From a bacterium (GTDB taxonomy: Bacteria > Desulfobacterota > Binatia > HRBIN30 > CADEER01), in NCBI GenBank assembly GCA_019637795.1, contig JAHBUY010000002.1:744001-808000 (forward strand): DNA of 64,000 nucleotides, in the 5' to 3' direction. This document shows positions 8,440 to 18,160 of this stretch, piece after piece. Every line of letters begins with the position of its first letter. Positions within the stretch are counted from its first letter, which is position 1. The notes beneath the pieces are model-generated. The model was not told the DNA's origin, ran no database searches, and saw only the letters and a list, made by a program, of their open reading frames with translations. Position numbers and translations under genes: made by a program.

Positions 8440-8772
8440 ATGAACTTGGAGACGTTGTTGGCACAGAGCGCCGTGGCCCTGGCCGGTGGGACAGCGGCCG
8501 AGCTGTTGCACTGGTACGCGTTGTCCCGCCAGCCCGGTGGGATCGGGGAGTACAAGGCGGGAGCCATCTATTGGTTTACGACCGCCGGGATGATTCTCTT
8601 GGGCGGCATCATGCCCCTGCTGTACCTACAGGGTACGGCCTCGGCGTTGCTCTGCTTTCACTTGGGTGCGGCAACCCCGGTGATCGTGCAAAAGCTCGTC
8701 GCCAACCTTCCGACGGCGGTGGCCCACCAAGGCCGGGGCGAGGCAACTGTCCGCGCGTTCTTCCGGTGGTGA
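8440..8772 (+). CDS. small two-helix membrane protein preceding the caspase gene
   Basis: A 110-residue protein starts at ATG 8440 behind a good ribosome site (AGAGGAG, 8421-8427). Two hydrophobic segments are clear: about residues 41-62 (AGAIYWFTTAGMILLGGIMP onward) and 64-85 (ASALLCFHLGAATPVIVQ). No signal-peptide cleavage site is apparent, so it is probably an inner-membrane protein. The caspase-like gene begins 28 bases downstream on the same strand, so the two are probably co-transcribed and may form one membrane complex. I recognise no named family. Confidence 0.7.
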   Translation: MNLETLLAQSAVALAGGTAAELLHWYALSRQPGGIGEYKAGAIYWFTTAGMILLGGIMPLLYLQGTASALLCFHLGAATPVIVQKLVANLPTAVAHQGRGEATVRAFFRW

Positions 8773-8800
8773 CCCGTCCTTGACGAGCCGCTGGGCATCG

Positions 8801-10639
8801 ATGGAAAAGCTCGGCCGCATCACCTTCGTCGCGCTATGCGGCGATCCGCCCGCTGACCAAATGCCGGACCGCATTCCGGATTCAGCCTCGGTCGCTCGGG
8901 CTGTCCGCGAAGCATTCGCACCGTTCCTCAAGCCAGACGGCGATGTTCTGGTACTCGACGGCGCGGGCATCGCCGAGCCACCAGCATCGGGATTGCACCT
9001 GGTCTACGCGTACGGTCACGCCTGGTTGGGCCGCGGTGGTCCTGAAACGGCAACGGGTTCCGGGTCGAATTCGGTCATCGAGGGCGCCGCGAATTTACTT
9101 GCGCGCATCGTGGCGGCCGGGGCGGCCGACCGTACCGTTCTCATCCTCGACTGCTGTCACGCCGCGGCATTCGACCCATTTCTCCTGCCTACCCGCACGC
9201 CGCGACTGGTCGTGTACGCGTCCGCCGCGGATGAGAAGGCCATTGCCCTCACGGGGGAGCGGGCCAGCCGGCTCAGCTTGGCACTGGCGGACGAGCTGTC
9301 CCGGCCGGGGGAGTCTGTCGACCTTGCCCGAGTGGTCGCCGCGGCGGCCGAGCATCTGGACAGGGACGGCGTGCTGCGCGGCCAGAGTGTGAGCTATCGC
9401 ATGCACGGCTTGGGTGTGCGCTTGAGCCGCAACCGCGAGCCAGGGGAACGCCAGCGCCAGCGCACCGTGTCGATGATTCGCAGAGCCCTGATAGCGGCCG
9501 GCGGCGCCGTCGCGGTCGTGCTAGTCGCCCTGGGAAGCTGGTACTGGAGGCACGCGCTCGTCGAGGTCGATCTTGGCGGACTGCGCGACATTGCCGGCAA
9601 CATTGAGCTGGTCGCCAGCGAGGAAGAGCCAGCGAGTAACGGCAGCCGGGTGTTCGCACAGCAAGCGGTTGCTGGGAACCGCGCGCGCCTCTGGGTGCCG
9701 GCATCGAACGTTCTGCTGCGGATTCACGCTGTCTACACGGATGGCGCCGAGAGAGCGCTTAGGTTTCATCTCACCCTTGAGCCGGGCTTCAACCCCTCGA
9801 GAAAATCACTGAGTCTGGCTGTGCCAGGCGGAGATGAGATCCGCGCGCACCCGGGGATGGCGTACGTACCCGCGACCACGTGGTTTCACGGGCGCGAGCG
9901 CGAGCCGCGCACGAGCAGCCGGCCGTTCTGGATCGATCTCCGACCGCCGACGGTTTCCGAGTACCTGAAAGTCGCCGCCGCGCTGCTGCGGAACGGCGAG
10001 CTGGATCGGGAAAACTCCTTCGTGTTGACGTGGCAGCAAAGGAGTGCAGCGGTTGATGCGGTGGGCCTCGGACAACTGCGTGGGCTCAACAAGGACCTCG
10101 GAGAGATCTTTGGGACGATCGAAGCGGGCACATCGCCGCGGGTCGGTGCGCCGGGGGACATCGTGGTCGGCTTGGGTCAGCTTCCGTGCCCAACCTGTCC
10201 CGCACCAATGACTTGGTTCGAGGCCGAGCTCTATTGCCGCAGCCGCCACATGCGCTTGCCGACGGACCTGGAGTGGGAGCTGGCGGTGCGCGGCGTCGAT
10301 GGCCGTGTTTACCCATGGGGGAACCAGTTCGACGCGACCCGCGCTAACGTTCCCGGGCTACCCGACAAGGGCGAGCCACCGCCGGAGCTCAAGCCCGTCG
10401 ATGCCTATCCGGGGGAGCGCAGCCCCTTTGGGCTTATCGATACCGTCGGCAACGCCGGCGATTGGGTGGTCAACGAAACCGGCGCCTATGAGCGCGTCTA
10501 CATGGGAGCCACCTACCGCTACAACCAGGAGGACGCCACAGCCTTCCGTCTGCTCCCGGTAACGGACTCCGACTATTTGGTTCGCGAAATCACCGCGCGC
10601 TGCGTCGCGGAAGTCATAGAAGGCCCTCGGGTCCAATAG
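8801..10639 (+). CDS. caspase-like peptidase, membrane helix, FGE-sulfatase-like domain protein
   Basis: 612 residues from ATG 8801 (a TTG 21 bases upstream is possible). Residues about 1-200 form a caspase/CHAT-type fold: YAYGHAWLG carries the catalytic His (H73) and VLILDCCHAAAF the Cys (C119). A transmembrane helix lies at about 228-247 (ALIAAGGAVAVVLVALGSWY). From about residue 345 to the end is a formylglycine-generating-enzyme-type (C-type-lectin-like) domain: PMTWFEAELYCRSRHMRLPT, LEWELAVRGVDGRVYPWGN, and GNAGDWV. Such domains often serve as binding or sensing modules in bacterial conflict systems. The topology suggests an external or periplasmic sensor tied to a cytoplasmic peptidase effector, together with the upstream 2-TM protein. 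The role is inferred; domain calls are strong. An IS91-like remnant begins right after its stop. Confidence 0.8.
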   Translation: MEKLGRITFVALCGDPPADQMPDRIPDSASVARAVREAFAPFLKPDGDVLVLDGAGIAEPPASGLHLVYAYGHAWLGRGGPETATGSGSNSVIEGAANLLARIVAAGAADRTVLILDCCHAAAFDPFLLPTRTPRLVVYASAADEKAIALTGERASRLSLALADELSRPGESVDLARVVAAAAEHLDRDGVLRGQSVSYRMHGLGVRLSRNREPGERQRQRTVSMIRRALIAAGGAVAVVLVALGSWYWRHALVEVDLGGLRDIAGNIELVASEEEPASNGSRVFAQQAVAGNRARLWVPASNVLLRIHAVYTDGAERALRFHLTLEPGFNPSRKSLSLAVPGGDEIRAHPGMAYVPATTWFHGREREPRTSSRPFWIDLRPPTVSEYLKVAAALLRNGELDRENSFVLTWQQRSAAVDAVGLGQLRGLNKDLGEIFGTIEAGTSPRVGAPGDIVVGLGQLPCPTCPAPMTWFEAELYCRSRHMRLPTDLEWELAVRGVDGRVYPWGNQFDATRANVPGLPDKGEPPPELKPVDAYPGERSPFGLIDTVGNAGDWVVNETGAYERVYMGATYRYNQEDATAFRLLPVTDSDYLVREITARCVAEVIEGPRVQ

Positions 10640-10921
10640 GCGCGTAGTCCGTATGAGCTGGCGATTTCACATCACCGCCAGTATCAGACGTTGGCGACCG
10701 GTAGCCCCGAGGGGGCGGCATAACGCACGGCCCGCGCCACTGGCAAGGAAGAAGTTGGTCCATCAGAGCCACAGAGCCACAGCGGCGGGCGCGTCTGGGC
10801 GCACGGGGGCGACGACGCGACGCCGGGAGCGCGCCAGGGGTGGCGGAGTCAGCTCGGGTCCGCGGACAGCCAGCTCGGGTGAGCTGGGGGCAGCGGCGGT
10901 GGCGGCTGCGGGGGCAATCCG
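10640..10921. mobile_element. IS91-like remnant (copy C)
   Basis: Begins GCGCGTAGTCCGTATGAGCT, has a near-intact hairpin (CGCCAGTATCAGAC in the second arm), a single 125-bp unit, and runs into the last about 25 transposase codons (minus strand, stop at 10849-10851) before family identity ends at GGGGCAATCCG. It sits between the stop of the caspase gene and the stop of the convergent secreted-protein gene. Confidence 0.8.
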
Positions 10922-10924
10922 GCC

Positions 10925-11308
10925 TCATGGCTCGCGCCGGTGCCGGAACGAGGCGCCGCGCCAGGCCTCGATGCAGACGAACTGGATGTGCCCCGCTCGC
11001 CGGCGGGTGATCGGGCAGAGGGTGAAGTGGGCCCACGCCTCGGTGTCGAAGCGATCGTGCGGGTCGAAGCGCGCCATCTCGGCTACGAACGCGGGCGGCA
11101 GCAGGTCGTCGTGCACGCCCAGCAACCGCTTGCTGCCGACCGGCCAGATGCGCGCGCTCGGCGCCCCGTTCCAGAACGACAGCCGGCCGCGCAGCTCGAA
11201 GCACGGGCCGACGACGTCAGGGCGCCCGGCGCAGACGTAGTCGGGGCGCGCCGCCTCCGCCGCGGCGACGGCGCCCAGCCCGATCGCGAGGGCGAGGCTT
11301 GCCAGCAT
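10925..11308 (-). CDS. secreted protein of unknown function
   Basis: From ATG 11308 a 127-residue protein starts with a signal peptide (MLASLALAIGLGAVAAAEAA). The mature part contains CFELRGRLSFWNGAPSARIW, then PVGSKRLLGVHDD and FTLCPITRRRAGHIQFVCIE. This PCF..GR...NG.P..RIWPVG..R.LGV pattern recurs in uncharacterised exported proteins I have seen from many environmental bacteria. The open frame extends far upstream, but the signal peptide supports the internal ATG. Function unknown. Confidence 0.7.
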   Translation of the reverse strand: MLASLALAIGLGAVAAAEAARPDYVCAGRPDVVGPCFELRGRLSFWNGAPSARIWPVGSKRLLGVHDDLLPPAFVAEMARFDPHDRFDTEAWAHFTLCPITRRRAGHIQFVCIEAWRGASFRHRREP

Positions 11309-11439
11309 CGCGATGACGCGCGCGCGCCGCGTCACGATCCGCGCAATCCTTCTGACATCCGCGTAATCCGCGGTGGCCGGGAGTGCGCCGCGAGCGTCCT
11401 CAGCTCGTCGCCAAGAGCAGCTCCTCCGCGCTGGGGGCG

Positions 11440-11742
11440 TCACTGGCAACCGTGGAGGCCGTTCGCAACCGCCTCGACCACCCTGGTGATCGCGGACACC
11501 AGCTCGTTGGTAGACACCTGCCCGTCGCCATCTGCATCGAGGCCCAGGCAGGGATCGGGCGGCGCACAGAGCTCGGGCTCGAACGGACAGGGTACCGCCA
11601 GGACCGCCTTGACCAGTCGAACCAACTCGTCGATCCGGACCAGGCCGTCTCCGTCGCAATCCCCGGAACAGCGCGCGGATGCCGACAACGACGACGGAAG
11701 GGCAAGGACGACGAAGAACACCACCCGTGCGCACAGTCTCAT
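11440..11742 (-). CDS. secreted dockerin-like / EF-hand-type protein
   Basis: A 100-residue protein from ATG 11742. Its first codon overlaps the stop of the upstream reductase gene (ATGA, 11739-11742), suggesting coupling. A signal peptide (RLCARVVFFVVLALPSSLSA) precedes two calcium-loop-like repeats: CSGDCDGDGLVRIDELVRLV and LDADGDGQVSTNELVSAITR. The same module occurs at the N-terminus of the interrupted gene at 19762. In cellulosomes dockerins bind cohesins, but free-standing copies like this are of unknown role. Confidence 0.75.
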   Translation of the reverse strand: MRLCARVVFFVVLALPSSLSASARCSGDCDGDGLVRIDELVRLVKAVLAVPCPFEPELCAPPDPCLGLDADGDGQVSTNELVSAITRVVEAVANGLHGCQ

Positions 11743-12803
11743 TTGTCTGTGTCCCGCGCAGATCCGTCGCACACGAGCACGATCTTGCCGGTGATGCCTC
11801 CCTTGCCGAGCAGCTCGTGCGCGGCTCGTGCCTCGGCCAGCGGGAATCGCCGCGCGACGAGCGGCTTGATCCGCTGCTGTCGCAGGAGGTCGAACAGCGC
11901 CGTCAGATCCTGTCGGAACAGCGCCGGTCGCACCCGCTTGAGCCACTGGATGCTGTAGGGGACCACCCGCTTCCGTCCCGGGAGCAGCCAGCCGCCGGCA
12001 ATGTACAACGCGAAGATGGCGATGCCGCGAAAGCGCTGACGGCGCCCCGGGCGGCCGGACGCCAACCGCCCCTCGCGGAGCCAGGAGGTGAGGCCATAGG
12101 CCACCACCCTCCCACCGGGACGCAGCGCCCCGCGGGAGCGCCAGATGTGGGTGCTGCCGATGCCGTCGAAGACGACGTCGACCCCGTCGCCCGTGCGCTC
12201 GCGGATCTCTTTCACGAAGTCCTGCTGCTGGTAGTCGATCGGGATGCCGCCGAGGTCGACCACCGCCGACGCCCCGCGCGCCGAACAGGTCCCGTACATC
12301 TCCAGCTCGGCGAGGCGCCCGAGCTGCAGCAGCGCCGAGCCGACCCCGCCGGCGGCGCCGTGAATCAACGCCCGCTGGCCCGCGCGCACCTGCGCGGAGT
12401 GGTGCAGCATCTGGTACGCCGTCACGTAGTTCAGGATGAGGCTCACCGCCTCGGCCGGATCCAACCCGGACGGCACCGGCACCAGCTCACGCAGCGGCAG
12501 GCAGACGAGCTCCGCGTACGCGCCGTGGATCGGCAGCGCGGCCACCATCGCGCCGGGCTCGATCCCGGCGACACCGGCGCCGAGCCGCTCCACCACGCCC
12601 ACCAGGTCCCACCCCGGAGTGAAGGGCACCGCGGGCGTCTCGGGATGAATCCCCTCGCGCATCATCAGGTCGGGCAGGGAGACCCCCGCGGCGAGCACCC
12701 GAACCCGCACCTCGCCGTCCCTGGGTTCGGGGCACTCCTCCTCGCGCACCTCCAGCGCGCCCGGCCCGCCGTAGTGGGTGGCAACGATGCGCGTGTGTTT
12801 CAC
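11739..12803 (-). CDS. zinc-independent medium-chain (quinone oxidoreductase-like) dehydrogenase
   Basis: 354 residues from GTG 12803 (VKHTRIVATHYGGPGALEV). The GroES-like N-terminal half has VRVLAAGVSLPDLMMREGIH and FTPGWDLVGVVERLG. The Rossmann NADPH site is ALIHGAAGGVGSALLQLGRL at about residues 140-160. The zinc-ligand Cys/His set of alcohol dehydrogenases is absent, as in QOR/zeta-crystallin enzymes. An insert (RFRGIAIFALYIAGGWLLPG) gives a hydrophobic patch before the C-terminal strand. Probably reduces a quinone or an enone with NADPH. The open frame extends upstream to 13043 but without family similarity. Confidence 0.85.
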   Translation of the reverse strand: MKHTRIVATHYGGPGALEVREEECPEPRDGEVRVRVLAAGVSLPDLMMREGIHPETPAVPFTPGWDLVGVVERLGAGVAGIEPGAMVAALPIHGAYAELVCLPLRELVPVPSGLDPAEAVSLILNYVTAYQMLHHSAQVRAGQRALIHGAAGGVGSALLQLGRLAELEMYGTCSARGASAVVDLGGIPIDYQQQDFVKEIRERTGDGVDVVFDGIGSTHIWRSRGALRPGGRVVAYGLTSWLREGRLASGRPGRRQRFRGIAIFALYIAGGWLLPGRKRVVPYSIQWLKRVRPALFRQDLTALFDLLRQQRIKPLVARRFPLAEARAAHELLGKGGITGKIVLVCDGSARDTDK

Positions 12804-12931
12804 CGATCCGATCCTCGCCGCCCGGCGTTCGACCTCGCGCGGCTCAACGCGAGTGGTAGCCGCGCGGGTCGCTCCTCGCCAGCGCCTGTTCTCGGTTCGG
12901 TGGCACCACCTGCATCGGCGGCAGCGCTTGG

Positions 12932-13258
12932 TTATGTGGCGGCCGACCGTAGATAGGGAAGGCCAGCCGTCTTGATATAGAGCGTGCATCCATCGGCTGA
13001 TCGCGGATGATGCTGGGAGCCGACCGGCAGACGCATCCAGCACCCGGCGGAGTAGGTACCAGCTTCATCGGCGAACCCGCCCTCGAGGACGAACAACTCG
13101 GCGCCTCGGTCGTAGCTGATCGGACCCGGGTCCGTTTGCGGGTCCCAACGCTCGAGGCGCATCGTGTCGTGGAACCCCGCCTGCTGGTAGAGCGCCTTCT
13201 GGGTGACGCCCGCCATCGCACTCGGTTGCCAGGCGAGCGCATGGGTGTCGATCACCAC
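12932..13258 (-). CDS. ChrR-like cupin domain protein
   Basis: A 108-residue single-domain protein from GTG 13258: VIDTHALAWQPSAMAGVTQK, then RGAELFVLEGGFADEAGTYS, GCWMRLPVGSQHHPRSADGC and LYIKTAGLP. This matches the C-terminal cupin of anti-sigma factor ChrR and its free-standing relatives. The usual H-x-H of the first cupin motif is not evident (YDRGAELFVLEG where GGEE-type motifs normally sit), so metal binding may be altered. It starts 11 bases from the edge of IS91-like copy D, so its native promoter may be lost. Confidence 0.75.
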   Translation of the reverse strand: MVIDTHALAWQPSAMAGVTQKALYQQAGFHDTMRLERWDPQTDPGPISYDRGAELFVLEGGFADEAGTYSAGCWMRLPVGSQHHPRSADGCTLYIKTAGLPYLRSAAT

Positions 13259-13268
13259 GTGTCGCGGC

Positions 13269-13338
13269 GCGCGTAGTCCGTATGAGCTGGCGATTTCACA
13301 TCACCGCCAGTATCGGACGTTGGCGACCGGTAGCCCCG
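13269..13338. mobile_element. IS91-like left-end remnant (copy D, 70 bp)
   Basis: Exact left boundary GCGCGTAGTCCGTATGAGCT, complete stem-loop, and flanking TTGGCGACCGGTAGCCCCG. Family identity stops there. This is the shortest copy with an intact hairpin, showing that the left end can be retained without any of the rest. Confidence 0.8.
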
Positions 13339-13693
13339 GCAGCGATTTGTAGGCCGCCGATTGCACCGTGCCCCAGTCGATGACCAGGCGGAGCAGATCG
13401 GCCTCGTCGACCTCGCGGTCGAGCGGGACGGGGGTCGCCGGCGTCCCGCCCAGGTGCAGCACGAAGAGCGCGAGCTTGTCGGCCACCCGGCTCATCAGCT
13501 CCGCCGCCCGCGCCTGCGACCGCTCCTCGCTGGGATACGGAGGGACCGGCGGCCGATACGGCGTCGGCCGGAACAGCCGCCGCCGGCCGTAGTACAAGGC
13601 GCGCAGGTTGAGGTGTTCGAACAACGTCTCGTTGTCCACCGCCACGTTGCGCAGACCATTCACGATCATTCTGAGCATCAGCTCGTTCGCCAT
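13301..13693 (-). pseudogene. unknown protein, C-terminus replaced by IS91-like sequence
   Basis: From ATG 13693 about 118 codons look genuine: MANELMLRMIVNGLRNVAVD, then LYYGRRRLFRPTPYRPPVPP and EADLLRLVIDWGTVQSAAYK. The last 11 residues before the stop (GLPVANVRYWR) are encoded by copy D of the IS91-like element, so the native 3' end was lost at 13338/13339. No family recognised. The truncated product might still be made. Confidence 0.6.
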
Positions 13694-14977
<1,284 letters not shown>

Positions 14978-15266
14978 CCGCGGCGGCGCGCCCGGCCAGT
15001 ATCTCCGGCAGGCTCGCCCCTATCATGTCCCGCTCTAAGATCGTGGTTGGTCCATTTGCCTCTCGCGGTTCGCCCGTTCTGGCGCTAGCTGGTCTGGCCA
15101 GGTGCACACCAACTTCCAACCACCCAACCGGTTCTGAGCTGACGACTGCGACGCAGCGACAGCGAGCAACCTGACGACCCGGGCTCATGCACGCTCGTGG
15201 CAGCGTCGAGCGGGGCGACGGCATGACCTCACGGGCGGACGCGCGCGCTCCGAGCACCGACCTTCA

Positions 15267-16286
15267 CTACGGCAGGCGCCGGCCGTACCAGTACGCGACC
15301 GAGCGGAACTCGAGCGGCGGGACCTCGGCCGCGCGCGCCGCGCGCGCCGCGCCGGCGGCGCCGAGGGACAGGCGAAGGCTGCGCTCGAAGGGCACGGGAT
15401 CGTCGGCGTGGAACCGGTACATCGCGTACTCGCCGGCGGGATTGAAGCCGCCGCCTTCCAGCGTCGGCGAGCCGCCGTGCGGACGCATGCAGGTGACGCC
15501 GAAGCGCTCCCGACTCAGCCGGCGGCGGAATCCCCACGCGAGGCAGAAGTAGTCCTCCACCCCGGTCCCGACGAGCGGCTGCGTATCGTCGATGGCGAAG
15601 AACTCGGCCGGCTCGTGCCAGCGATGTGTCGCCTCGCGATTGTGCACGTAGAGGCCGACGCCGACGTACTGGCCCTCGACGTCGCGGGCGTCGAGCAGGA
15701 CCAGCGGCCCGCGGTGCGATCGCTTGTGCGTGTACGTCGCGTGGAAATGGAGCACGGGCGGCTCGAGGTCGGCGCGCTCCAGCCAGTCGAAGCTGGCGAT
15801 CAGCCGCACCGGGAACGGGTTGCGGTTCACGAACGAGATCTTGGCCTGCTGCGCGAACGGCATCGGCGCGAAGCAGTTCAGAGCCGCCTGATACGGCGGC
15901 GCGTCGAGGGGCGGAATCCGCACCGATTGGAAGTAGCGACAGTCGACGTCTTCCAGGTCGCCGTGCCCGCAGAGAAAGAAGTCGGCAACGGGCGCGCTGA
16001 CCTGCACGACGTCGGCGTCGTCGAAGGCGATGTGGAGCCAGATGTTCTGGTAGAGGCTGCGGTGCGCGCACAGCGCCGCCATCGCCTCGGCGGCCGTGCC
16101 GGCGGCGTTGAACACGCACCAGATGCGCCGCAGGACGCCGGCGCCGCTGAGCGTGAGGTCGCGTGATTGTCCCGGTGCGAGCGCAACCCACTTGCCCTGG
16201 CGCTCGCAGATCTGCGCCCGGCGGACCCGCCCCCCTGCTCGGCGGAAGACCGCGTCCGGGTCGCTGGGTGCGGAGGGGCGGCGCAT
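15267..16286 (-). CDS. DUF2961 family (glycoside-hydrolase-like) protein
   Basis: 339 residues from ATG 16286 (MRRPSAPSDPDAVFRRAGGR). Typical DUF2961 elements are GKWVALAPGQSRDLTLSGAG, VLRRIWCVFN, GHGDLEDVDCRYFQSVRIPP, HWHEP-like TGVEDYFCLAWGF and EYAMYRFHADDPVPFERSL. DUF2961 includes fructosidase and arabinofuranan-degrading enzymes with phage-capsid-like folds. No signal peptide is visible. Open codons upstream to 16655 are antisense to the DUF288 gene and are not part of it. A degraded second copy of most of this gene lies at 17175-18111. Confidence 0.8.
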   Translation of the reverse strand: MRRPSAPSDPDAVFRRAGGRVRRAQICERQGKWVALAPGQSRDLTLSGAGVLRRIWCVFNAAGTAAEAMAALCAHRSLYQNIWLHIAFDDADVVQVSAPVADFFLCGHGDLEDVDCRYFQSVRIPPLDAPPYQAALNCFAPMPFAQQAKISFVNRNPFPVRLIASFDWLERADLEPPVLHFHATYTHKRSHRGPLVLLDARDVEGQYVGVGLYVHNREATHRWHEPAEFFAIDDTQPLVGTGVEDYFCLAWGFRRRLSRERFGVTCMRPHGGSPTLEGGGFNPAGEYAMYRFHADDPVPFERSLRLSLGAAGAARAARAAEVPPLEFRSVAYWYGRRLP

Positions 16287-16394
16287 CGGTCGTCTGGTCG
16301 GCTGGCGGCGGCGGCAAATATGGAGCAGGCGGTCGCGAACCTCAATGCGTGCGCGCGCTCGTGCCGCGCCGGCGAGCGGGCTAGGAAGGCGGCA

Positions 16395-16676
16395 ATGGCG
16401 GAGACGGAGCGCGCCCACTGGCTGGTGCTCACCACGATCAACCAACCGAGCGACGGCATCGGCGAGTTGATCACGCGGCTCGGCGACGACTGGGGCGTGG
16501 TGGTGGTCGGCGACGTCAGGACGCCGCCCAGCTGGTGCGACTGGCCGGTCGAATTCCTGTCGCTGGAGCGCCAGCGCGAGCTCTTTGGCGCCTTCGCCGC
16601 CGACGCGCGGACGCACCACTATGCGCGCAAGAACTTCGGCTACCTCTACGCGCACGCACGCGGCGCCGGCGCGTAG
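16395..16676 (+). pseudogene. DUF288 (STELLO-like) glycosyltransferase, truncated by IS91-like copy E
   Basis: From ATG 16395 the frame reads AHWLVLTTINQPSDGIGELI, then WGVVVVGDVRTPPSWCDWPV, EFLSLERQRELF and HHYARKNFGYLYAHARGAG. This is the conserved N-terminal part of DUF288 proteins (WxVVTTIN...VVVGDxKTP...SRKNxGYLYA). The frame ends at a TAG supplied by the IS91-like left boundary at 16669-16676. Family members are about 300 residues or more; about 90 remain. The missing part is not found elsewhere in the window. Confidence 0.75.
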
Positions 16677-17175
16677 TCCGTATGAGCTGGCGATTTCACA
16701 TCACCGCCAGTATCGGACGTTGGCGACCGGTAGCCCCGAGGGGGCGGCATCACGCACGGCCCGCGCCACTGGCAAGGAAGAAGTTGGTCCATCAGAGCCA
16801 CAGAGCCACAGCGGCGGGCGCGTCTGGGCGCACGGGGGCGACGGCGCGCCCCGAGGGGGCGGCATCACGCACGGCCCGCGCCACTGGCAAGGAAGAAGTT
16901 GGTCCATCAGAGCCACAGAGCCACAGCGGCGGGCGCGTCTGGGCGCACGGGGGCGACGACGCGACGCCGGGAGCGCGCCAGGGGTGGCGGAGTCAGCTCG
17001 GGTCCGCGGACAGGCAGCTCGGGTGAGCTGGGGGCAGCGGCGGTGGCGGCTGCAGGGGCAATCCGAGGTGCGCCAGGATGCGGGCGATCACGCGCGGGTC
17101 GGCGATGGTCGCCACCAGGCGCAGGCGCCCGCCGCAGGCCGCGCAGGCCAGGACGTCGAGGCCGAAGCTGCGGCG
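16669..17175. mobile_element. IS91-like remnant (copy E) with a tandemly doubled 125-bp unit
   Basis: Left boundary and hairpin are intact. The segment starting CCCCGAGGGGGCGGCATCAC occurs twice at a spacing of 125 bp (about 16734 and 16859). The copy then contains the last about 60 transposase codons on the minus strand (SFGLDVLACAACGGRLRLVA; stop at 16993) and ends at about 17175, where it fuses to a duplicate of the DUF2961 gene. Confidence 0.8.
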
Positions 17176-18111
17176 GCGAAGGCTGCGCTCGAAGGGCACG
17201 GGATCGTCGGCGTGGAACCGGTACATCGCGTACTCGCCGGCGGGATTGAAGCCGCCGCCTTCCAGCGTCGGCGAGCCGCCGTGCGGACGCATGCAGGTGA
17301 CGCCGAAGCGCTCCCGACTCAGCCGGCGGCGGAATCCCCACGCGAGGCAGAAGTAGTCCTCCACCCCGGTCCCGACGAGCGGCTGCGTATCGTCGATGGC
17401 GAAGAACTCGGCCGGCTCGTGCCAGCGATGTGTCGCCTCGCGATTATTGCACAATAGGCCGACGCCGGCATTGCTGGCCCTCAGCGTCGCGGGCGTCGAG
17501 CGGACCAGCGGCCCGCCAGTGCGATCGCTTTGCGTGTACGTCGCGTGGAAATGGAGCACGGGCGGCTGCGAGGTCCGGCGCGCTCCAGCCAGTCAGCTGG
17601 CGATCAGCCGCACCGGGGAACGGGTTGCGGTTCTGAGTGCGAGATCTTGGCCTGCTGCGCGAACGGCATCGGCGCGAAGCGGTTCAGAGCCGCCTGATAC
17701 GGCGCGTCGAGGGCAGGTCCGCACCGATTGGAAGTAGCGACAGTCGGCGCGACTTCCAGGTCGCCGTGCCCGCAGAGAAGAAGTCGGCAACGGGCGCTGA
17801 CCTGCACGACGTCGGCGTCGTCGAAACGATGTGGAGCCAGATGTTTGTTCTGGTAGAGGCTGCGGTGCGCTAGCGCCATCGCCTCGGCGGCCGTGCCGGC
17901 GGCGTTCGGAACGCACACCAGATGCGCCGCAGGGGCAACCATGAGCTGTGAGGTGCGTCGGTGTCCCGGTGCGAGCGCAACCCACTTGCCCTGGCGCTCG
18001 CAGATCTGCGCCCGGCGGACCCGCCCCCCTGCTCGGCGGAAGACCGCGTCCGGGTCGCTGGGTGCGGAGGGGCGGCGCATCGGTCGTCTGGTCGGCTGGC
18101 GGCGGCGGCAA
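17175..18111 (-). pseudogene. decayed duplicate of the DUF2961 gene
   Basis: The block starting GGCGAAGGCTGCGCTCGAAG and ending GGCGGCGGCGGCAA repeats 15371 to about 16317. The first 270 bases are nearly identical to the intact copy; after about 17440 there are many small indels (for example GATTATTGCACAATAGGCC for GATTGTGCACGTAGAGGCC), so the frame is destroyed. Its left side is fused to transposase codons of copy E, giving a chimeric readable frame (ERSLRRRSFGLDVLACAACG). Its right side abuts copy F. Non-functional. Confidence 0.8.
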
Positions 18112-18160
18112 GCGCGTAGTCCGTATGAGCTGGCGATTTCACATCACCGCCAGTATCGGA
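18112..18160. mobile_element. IS91-like left-end remnant (copy F, about 49 bp)
   Basis: GCGCGTAGTCCGTATGAGCT through CGCCAGTATCGGA, that is, only the boundary and the stem-loop. It ends inside the second arm, where an AT-rich segment begins. Confidence 0.75.

Noticed and set aside
8801..10639. Diversity-generating retroelement target (FGE/C-type lectin end)
   Set aside because: No reverse transcriptase or template repeat is visible nearby, and the C-terminal codons show no tract of adenine-rich variable sites.
16993..17559. A 188-codon chimeric frame of DUF2961 and transposase tail as a new gene
   Set aside because: It is the accidental product of the IS/duplication seam; the DUF2961 part is decayed downstream and no start signal supports it.
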